A DNA stretch of 64,000 nucleotides from UBA1941 sp046329555. GTDB taxonomy: Bacteria; Bacteroidota; Bacteroidia; Chitinophagales; LD1. The DNA is taken from NCBI GenBank assembly GCA_046329555.1, contig JAXLUK010000003.1:1-64000 (forward strand), in the 5' to 3' direction. The notes beneath the pieces are model-generated. The model had not been told where the DNA came from. It worked only from the letters and a program-made list of their open reading frames with translations, and searched no databases. This document shows positions 59,509 to 64,000 of this stretch, one piece after another (the stretch's first letter is position 1; every line of letters starts with the position of its first letter). Both the position numbers and the translations under genes were made by a program.

Positions 59509-62500
59509 TTATAAGCCAACATTAAATCCAAATGAGAAGGTTCTTGCCTGTGGGGTGGCCAGGTAGGTTACCCCTTGTGTAATCGGTCCTGATTTCTCGC
59601 GGTTGGTTTCTGGATCCCAACCTCTGTACTTTGTTGCAGTTGCCAAATTGGTTGCCGAAAAGAACAAGCGCAAACTGCGTGCTTTAAATGCACTAACAAT
59701 GTTTTGTGGTAAAGTATAAGACAGGGTCAACGACCGCAAACGCAGGAAGGAGGCATCATGCAGGTTGCGCGATGTATTGATGTCGTAATTACGCAACAAC
59801 GAAAGTTTTTGTACATCGGTTTGGTCACCTGGTTTTTGCCAGCGTGTGAGCGTCTCTTCGTACTGATTGAACCCGTAAGCCATATTGCCCACCTGACGTT
59901 TTCCGGCATCGTCATAAACATAGTTTCCGTAAGAGTAAGTCAACAAAATGTCCAGACTTATACCCTTCCAACTGAGCGTGTTGTTGATACCTCCGGCAAA
60001 AATGGGATATGGCCTGCCAATCGGCTGACGATACTTTACTGTGGAAGTAGCATCTGCTACTACCTTATTTCCTTTATCGTCATAAATCATCATATAGCCG
60101 GTATTGGGGTCGATACCAGCGTATTTAGCCAGGTACCATACACCAACCGGTTGTCCCACAATGGCGCGGTTATCACCATAATTAGTACCTGGCACATCAG
60201 GCACACCGCCTAGGTCAAGTACTTTGTTGCGGTTGAAACCGAAGGTGATATTGGTTTTCCATTGGATGGGCGATTTGGGCCCCAGGTTATTGGTTAGTAG
60301 TTGCAATTCCATACCCCAGTTCTGCATTTTACCCAGGTTTTTTGAAACTGATGAATAGCCACTGGAAGGCGCGAGCGGATAGCCTTGCACCAACATATTG
60401 TAGGTATATTCATAGTAAAAATCAATAGCACCCGAGATACGGCTTTTTAAAATCCCGAAATCAATACCGCCACCCGCTTTTGCCGTTGTTTCCCACGTCA
60501 GGTTATTCACCGCAGTGTTGGCCGGCCCGATGCCAATATTGCCATTGTAATTTTGGCCGCCGCTGAAGGAGGAGAAATAAGCAAAGTCATCTGTGAACTC
60601 TGCATTACCGCTGGTTCCTCCACTGATGCGCAGCTTGAGTAGGTCAAATACCTTCTGCTTTGCCATAAATTTCTCATCAGAGATAATCCAACCATATGAA
60701 AATGCAGGAAAATATCCCCAACGCTTAGATGGCGAAAAGCGTGAACTGGCATCAGCCCGGAAACTTACCTGAAACAAGTAGCGCTTTTTGAAATTGTAAT
60801 TGATTCGAGCTACCGTTCCAACAAAGGTGAATTCCCGTCCTGTTCCTGCAGAACTACCCTGATCTAAAATCACGCCGCCGCGTGGTTCATCATACGTCGC
60901 AACGGGGAATCCTCTCTGACCAACATAGGAATATCGTTCTTTAGTTTTGGTTGGATTGAAAACTATAGTTGCTTCCAGGTGATGATCTTGTTTAAAATCT
61001 TTGGCAAAACGCAAGGAAGAGATATAGTTCCAAGTGAGATAGAAGTTTCGGCGGTCAGCAGCGTAAGCCGAATCACCGGTCAACTCTTTTGGGGTGTAGA
61101 AACGTTCATTTTGGTAGATGAAATCAATACCAAATTCATTACGCCACGTAAAGTATTTAAGGAAATTAATATTGGCGAATACATTGGAAATAGTGCGCCA
61201 CGATTCGTTTTCGTTCTTGTTTAATTCCACATCTGCCAGTGGATTTTGTGTGCCCAGGGCCAGTGGATTGAGATCGGCATATTTCCCCGAACTGTCTTTT
61301 ACAGAAAGAAAAGGCAATGCAGAACTTTGCGCCGTTCCCAAACCACCATTCCCGCCGGCTGCAGAATATTTGTTGGTCGTTCTGGTCAATTTCGCATTAA
61401 ATCCAAAATCAAAATACTTACTAGCGGTGTGATTGATGTTAGCCGTTAAGTTAATCCGCTGAAAACGGCTGTCTTTGATAAAAGATTTATCATCCCTGAA
61501 ACCACCACCCACATAGAAGGTGGTCTTGGCGTCACCACCGCTAAAACCAATATTGGCCTCATTATAATATCCCATCCGGAACATTTGTTTCAGCCAATCG
61601 GTATTTTGAACACCGTTTTCTGAAATACCATTAGGCGTGCGGGGGCGCGCCGGGGCGCCTCTCAACTCAATACTGTCGTTTCTCCAGGCTTCTTTGTACA
61701 AATCAACATATTGTTGTCCGTTCAAAAGCTTAATGGTATTCGCCGGCTGCGAGATACCCCCGGTGTAAGAAACATCAATTTTGGTTTTTCCCGCTTTACC
61801 CGATTTGGTAGTGACAATGATAACACCATTGGCACCCCGGGCCCCGTAAATGGCAGTTGCAGCGGCATCTTTCAGCACCTCTACGTTTTCAATATCCGCT
61901 GGATTTATAGAAGATAAGGGTGAAGTATTATAACCTAAACGCCCTGCTGCGTCGCTAATATCAAAGGCAACAATTTGTACGCCGTCAATAACATACAGGG
62001 GTTCAGCCGTATTACTCAGGGTTTTGGTACCGCGTATACGCACTGTGGTTGCCGCTCCTGCCAAACCGTTATCCGTTGTAATTTGCACCCCCGAGGCCTT
62101 CCCTTGTAATCCAGATGTAAAATTGTAAACCGGCACATCTTTCAAATCATCTCCTTTCACGCTGGAAATCGAACTGGTTAGTTCGCGTTTTACCTGCGTT
62201 CCGTAACCCACCACCACCACTTCATTCAACATCAATTTATCTTCTTTCAGAACGATATCGCGCTGCGGATTCTCTCCCACTTCCAGCGTTACAGTGAGTT
62301 CCTGAGGCGTGTAACCGATATAAGAAAACACCAACACTTGCTTGCCCAATGGCGCATTTTGAATGAGGTAATTTCCATCTAAATCGGCAGCCGCACCAAT
62401 GGTAGTGCCTTTTATTTTCGCCGTAGCACCTATGAGCCCTTCTTTGGTATCACTGATAATTTTTCCAGTTATCGTAGCAGTCTGCGCCACGCTTAGTGTA

Positions 62501-62553
62501 GCAATGACACTAAGTAAACTAAACACAACCCCTCGCATTAAACGTAGTTTCAT
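59509..62553 (-). CDS. SusC/RagA-family TonB-linked outer membrane protein
   Basis: 1014 residues. Signal peptide (VVFSLLSVIATLSVAQ), then a carboxypeptidase-D-like beta-sandwich domain (ITGKIISDTKEGLIGATAKIKGT, about 25-105), the plug starting at NEVVVVGYGTQVKRELTSSISSV, a VRIRGTKTLSN segment and the SusC DVEVLKDAAATAIYGARGANGVIIVTTKSG motif. The rest is the barrel, ending in a C-terminal Phe-rich strand (TFSFGFNVGL). With SusD it forms a nutrient uptake port. No glycoside hydrolase or regulator gene flanks it. Confidence 0.96.
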   Translation of the reverse strand: MKLRLMRGVVFSLLSVIATLSVAQTATITGKIISDTKEGLIGATAKIKGTTIGAAADLDGNYLIQNAPLGKQVLVFSYIGYTPQELTVTLEVGENPQRDIVLKEDKLMLNEVVVVGYGTQVKRELTSSISSVKGDDLKDVPVYNFTSGLQGKASGVQITTDNGLAGAATTVRIRGTKTLSNTAEPLYVIDGVQIVAFDISDAAGRLGYNTSPLSSINPADIENVEVLKDAAATAIYGARGANGVIIVTTKSGKAGKTKIDVSYTGGISQPANTIKLLNGQQYVDLYKEAWRNDSIELRGAPARPRTPNGISENGVQNTDWLKQMFRMGYYNEANIGFSGGDAKTTFYVGGGFRDDKSFIKDSRFQRINLTANINHTASKYFDFGFNAKLTRTTNKYSAAGGNGGLGTAQSSALPFLSVKDSSGKYADLNPLALGTQNPLADVELNKNENESWRTISNVFANINFLKYFTWRNEFGIDFIYQNERFYTPKELTGDSAYAADRRNFYLTWNYISSLRFAKDFKQDHHLEATIVFNPTKTKERYSYVGQRGFPVATYDEPRGGVILDQGSSAGTGREFTFVGTVARINYNFKKRYLFQVSFRADASSRFSPSKRWGYFPAFSYGWIISDEKFMAKQKVFDLLKLRISGGTSGNAEFTDDFAYFSSFSGGQNYNGNIGIGPANTAVNNLTWETTAKAGGGIDFGILKSRISGAIDFYYEYTYNMLVQGYPLAPSSGYSSVSKNLGKMQNWGMELQLLTNNLGPKSPIQWKTNITFGFNRNKVLDLGGVPDVPGTNYGDNRAIVGQPVGVWYLAKYAGIDPNTGYMMIYDDKGNKVVADATSTVKYRQPIGRPYPIFAGGINNTLSWKGISLDILLTYSYGNYVYDDAGKRQVGNMAYGFNQYEETLTRWQKPGDQTDVQKLSLLRNYDINTSRNLHDASFLRLRSLTLSYTLPQNIVSAFKARSLRLFFSATNLATATKYRGWDPETNREKSGPITQGVTYLATPQARTFSFGFNVGL

Positions 62554-62615
62554 ATCAAGATGTTAATTGGATAGGGCTAAAATAAAAAAATAGTTAAAAG
62601 CGGGCGCAGTAACGC

Positions 62616-62954
62616 CTATTTACCGGCTTCCCACTCGGCTGTCTTCTTGGCTAACTGCTCGGCGAATGCCTTAACTTCCTCTTTTACATAAGGATTGCGT
62701 GTGGCACGGTGGTAAGAATCAGCCATGGAAAGCAAGGTTTGAAAGAAGTGAGAATGCATTTCATCAATCGTCATTTCATTCGTCCATAAATCAATTTTCA
62801 GGGTTTCCTTCTGTACCGCATCCCAAATAGATACCATAATACTTTTGCAATCGCGAAGTTCTTGATTTTTCGAATCGCTGGCCTGCCATTTAATGTCAAC
62901 AGGCATATTAGTATCATCTAATTGCACTCTAAAGCGAATATCTGATGTTTTCAT
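62616..62954 (-). CDS. gldC: Gliding motility-associated protein GldC
   Basis: 112 residues, the size of GldC. It has the family's layout: a beta-rich start (RFRVQLDDTNMPVDIKWQASDSKNQE), the SIMVSIWDAVQKETLKIDLWTNEMTIDEMHSHFFQTLLSMADSYHRAT block and a helical tail. GldC is a cytoplasmic accessory of gliding motility and T9SS in this phylum, also kept in non-gliding species. It overlaps the thioredoxin-like gene by 4 bases (ATGA), so they are coupled. Confidence 0.88.
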   Translation of the reverse strand: MKTSDIRFRVQLDDTNMPVDIKWQASDSKNQELRDCKSIMVSIWDAVQKETLKIDLWTNEMTIDEMHSHFFQTLLSMADSYHRATRNPYVKEEVKAFAEQLAKKTAEWEAGK

Positions 62955-63547
62955 AGTTGTTTTAAAATATCTAGTAATTCCAATTGTAAAGCCTTGTTGT
63001 TGTCGGCTTCATACCACGCGTGAACAGCCCTCACTTTATCGCCAAAAGAGGTGGCTGCATCTTTAATTTGTTCCTGCACTTTCATTTGCAAAACTGCCGG
63101 CCTGGGTCCCCATGTGGCGCGAACCTTACCGGTTGCATCGGCAATAACTAATTTAGGAATAGAATTGCTGCCGTTGGTCTGAAATTGCGCCATAATCTCA
63201 GGATGCGCATCTGAACAAATCATCCCAAACTTAACTGAAGGGGAACAGGCCGCTAAAATTTGTAATGCCGGAACTTGCTGGGCCGCGTCACCACACCAGG
63301 GTTCCGCTAACACCAGCCAGTGCCATGATTCTTTCAAATTACTAAGCAGATTGTACAGCTTCGTTTCCACAGTTAAAAATTCCTGAACTCGTTTCATTCG
63401 CGCCAGATTGGCTTCAGTATATCGACGCATTTTTTCGTCGTGATACTTTTCAGGTCGTTGGCCCGTACCTGCACAAACCTGCGCGTATGCCCAGTATTCC
63501 TCCCAGCTCACAGCGGCTGAAAAAATGGTATCGTCTAATTGTTTCAA
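62951..63547 (-). CDS. Thioredoxin-fold protein with a single active-site Cys
   Basis: 198 residues from a TTG at 63547; the frame stays open up to an ATG at 63685, but that lies inside the divergent reductase gene, and a TACTTTCA -7-like element sits just 6 nt before the TTG. The core reads WLVLAEPWCGDAAQQVPALQ, so the usual CxxC is CGDA with only the first Cys kept, then a thioredoxin fold with a cis-Pro in NSIPKLVIAD. This WCGD family is common in Bacteroidota and is of unknown function. Co-translated with gldC. Confidence 0.8.
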   Translation of the reverse strand: MKQLDDTIFSAAVSWEEYWAYAQVCAGTGQRPEKYHDEKMRRYTEANLARMKRVQEFLTVETKLYNLLSNLKESWHWLVLAEPWCGDAAQQVPALQILAACSPSVKFGMICSDAHPEIMAQFQTNGSNSIPKLVIADATGKVRATWGPRPAVLQMKVQEQIKDAATSFGDKVRAVHAWYEADNNKALQLELLDILKQL

Positions 63548-63553
63548 GGGCGG

Positions 63554-63561
63554 TGAAAGTA
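63554..63561 (-). promoter_or_regulatory. -7-like element TACTTTCA of the thioredoxin-like/gldC operon
   Basis: Minus strand, 6 nt before the TTG start at 63547, which it supports. Confidence 0.4.
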
Positions 63562-63590
63562 ATGAATTGTGCCTTCTTCCAACCAACCAC

Positions 63591-63620
63591 TTGCAACCCT
63601 CCTTGAACAGGCTATATTCA
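63591..63620 (+). promoter_or_regulatory. Promoter TTG-19 nt-TATATTCA of the aldo/keto reductase gene
   Basis: TTG at 63591-63593, TATATTCA at 63613-63620, ending exactly 4 nt (CCTG) before the ATG at 63625. Confidence 0.55.
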
Positions 63621-63624
63621 CCTG

Positions 63625-64000
63625 ATGATATACAACAATCTCGGCCGCACCGGCCTGCGGGTAAGCGCACTTTCTCTGGGTTCATGGCTCACTTTCGGCA
63701 ATCAAATCACCGATGATGTAGCTGAGAAACTGATGGTTACCGCCTATAACAACGGCATTAATTTCTTTGATAATGCCGAAACCTATGCACAGGGAAAATC
63801 GGAATTGGTGATGGGCAAGATTTTGAAAAAACTAAATTGGGATCGAAGTACTTACATTGTTTCCAGCAAGGTGTTTTGGGGAGGCCAGCTACCCAATCAA
63901 AAAGGGCTGATGCGCAAACATGTAGTGGAAGCATGTGAAGCGGCTTTAAAGCGATTGCAAGTAGATTATCTGGATTTGTTTTTTTGCCATCGGCCCGATA
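63625..64000 (+). CDS. Aldo/keto reductase, Kv-beta-like (3' end outside window)
   Basis: First 125 residues only; the frame runs off the window. It opens MIYNNLGRTGLRVSALSLGS, then NGINFFDNAETYAQGKSE with the catalytic Asp and Tyr of the aldo/keto reductase superfamily, the catalytic Lys in VSSKVFWGG, and the VDYLDLFFCHRPD strand with the catalytic His. These resemble the Kv-channel-beta-subunit/YghZ-like group. NADPH-dependent reduction of aldehydes is the expected chemistry. Confidence 0.93.
   Translation, partial: MIYNNLGRTGLRVSALSLGSWLTFGNQITDDVAEKLMVTAYNNGINFFDNAETYAQGKSELVMGKILKKLNWDRSTYIVSSKVFWGGQLPNQKGLMRKHVVEACEAALKRLQVDYLDLFFCHRPD

Noticed and set aside
62951..63685. Thioredoxin-like protein starting at the ATG at 63685
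   Set aside because: The first 46 codons lie within the divergent aldo/keto reductase gene and its promoter and are Cys/Arg-rich without family character; the TTG at 63547 fits better.

Overview
The window looks like a chromosomal segment of a member of the Bacteroidota, most likely a Chitinophagia/Sphingobacteriia-type bacterium. Direct support: a SusC/SusD pair, two secreted proteins with type IX secretion (T9SS) type A C-terminal sorting domains, a GldC gliding-type gene, short (~288 aa) RpoD-like sigma factors beginning MRQL, lipoproteins, start codons without clear Shine-Dalgarno sequences, and many upstream copies of the Bacteroidota -7 promoter element (TAnnTTTG or the close variant TAnnTTCG). 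Coding density is very high. No gene-free stretch exceeds 300 bases; the longest are 34278-34504 (227 b) and 49755-49971 (217 b). I saw no tRNA, rRNA, CRISPR array, insertion sequence or prophage.

Layout: (1) 1-2591, end of a TonB-dependent receptor, a HmuY-like haem-binding lipoprotein and an SDR oxidoreductase. (2) 2741-4748, a sigma factor, a NifU-type Fe-S protein and PyrF. (3) 4745-11285, minus strand: PIG-L deacetylase, PruA, Rpe, an MBL-fold hydrolase and a large Asp-box/T9SS protein. (4) 11336-19957: a TPR protein, an epimerase, a GT2/DUF2304/small membrane protein/GMC-oxidoreductase cassette, an M61 peptidase, a T9SS adhesin-like protein and two small genes. (5) smc with a pair of DnaA-box-like sites upstream. 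(6) 23712-28175: glyoxylate shunt genes aceA and aceB, divergent from a RamB/ScfR-like regulator with a palindromic operator candidate. (7) 28181-34277, minus strand: PhoD-like phosphatase, HhH protein, redoxin, TPR protein, PstS-like lipoprotein, a small membrane protein and a second sigma factor. (8) 34505-42666: small lipoprotein/DUF885/dapF operon, APC permease with histidine kinase, an SCP2-CaiB fusion and a DegP-type protease. (9) 42830-49754: proS, rnr, a cation/proton antiporter, and scoA/scoB with an unknown gene between them. (10) 49972-53172: a single-gene type IIG-like restriction-modification enzyme whose promoter and start codon lie inside a perfect inverted repeat. (11) 53169-58045: two divergent PlsC paralogues, a third RpoD-like sigma factor, tsaE, alanine dehydrogenase and glutathione peroxidase. 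(12) 58098-64000: SusD, SusC, GldC, a thioredoxin-like protein and the start of an aldo/keto reductase.

Most genes are housekeeping or envelope genes. The points most worth a second look are: (a) a repeated fixed geometry in which the -7 promoter element ends exactly 4 nt before the start codon at about ten genes, implying leaderless mRNAs; (b) the type IIG gene whose core promoter is framed by a 13-bp inverted repeat; (c) three RpoD-like sigma factors within 53 kb; (d) the glyoxylate-shunt regulator with its palindrome; and (e) DnaA-box-like sites in front of smc, with a 13-nt core that recurs in front of the restriction gene.

Starts were chosen by family conservation, signal peptides and promoter position. 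All functional calls come from motif reading without database searches.
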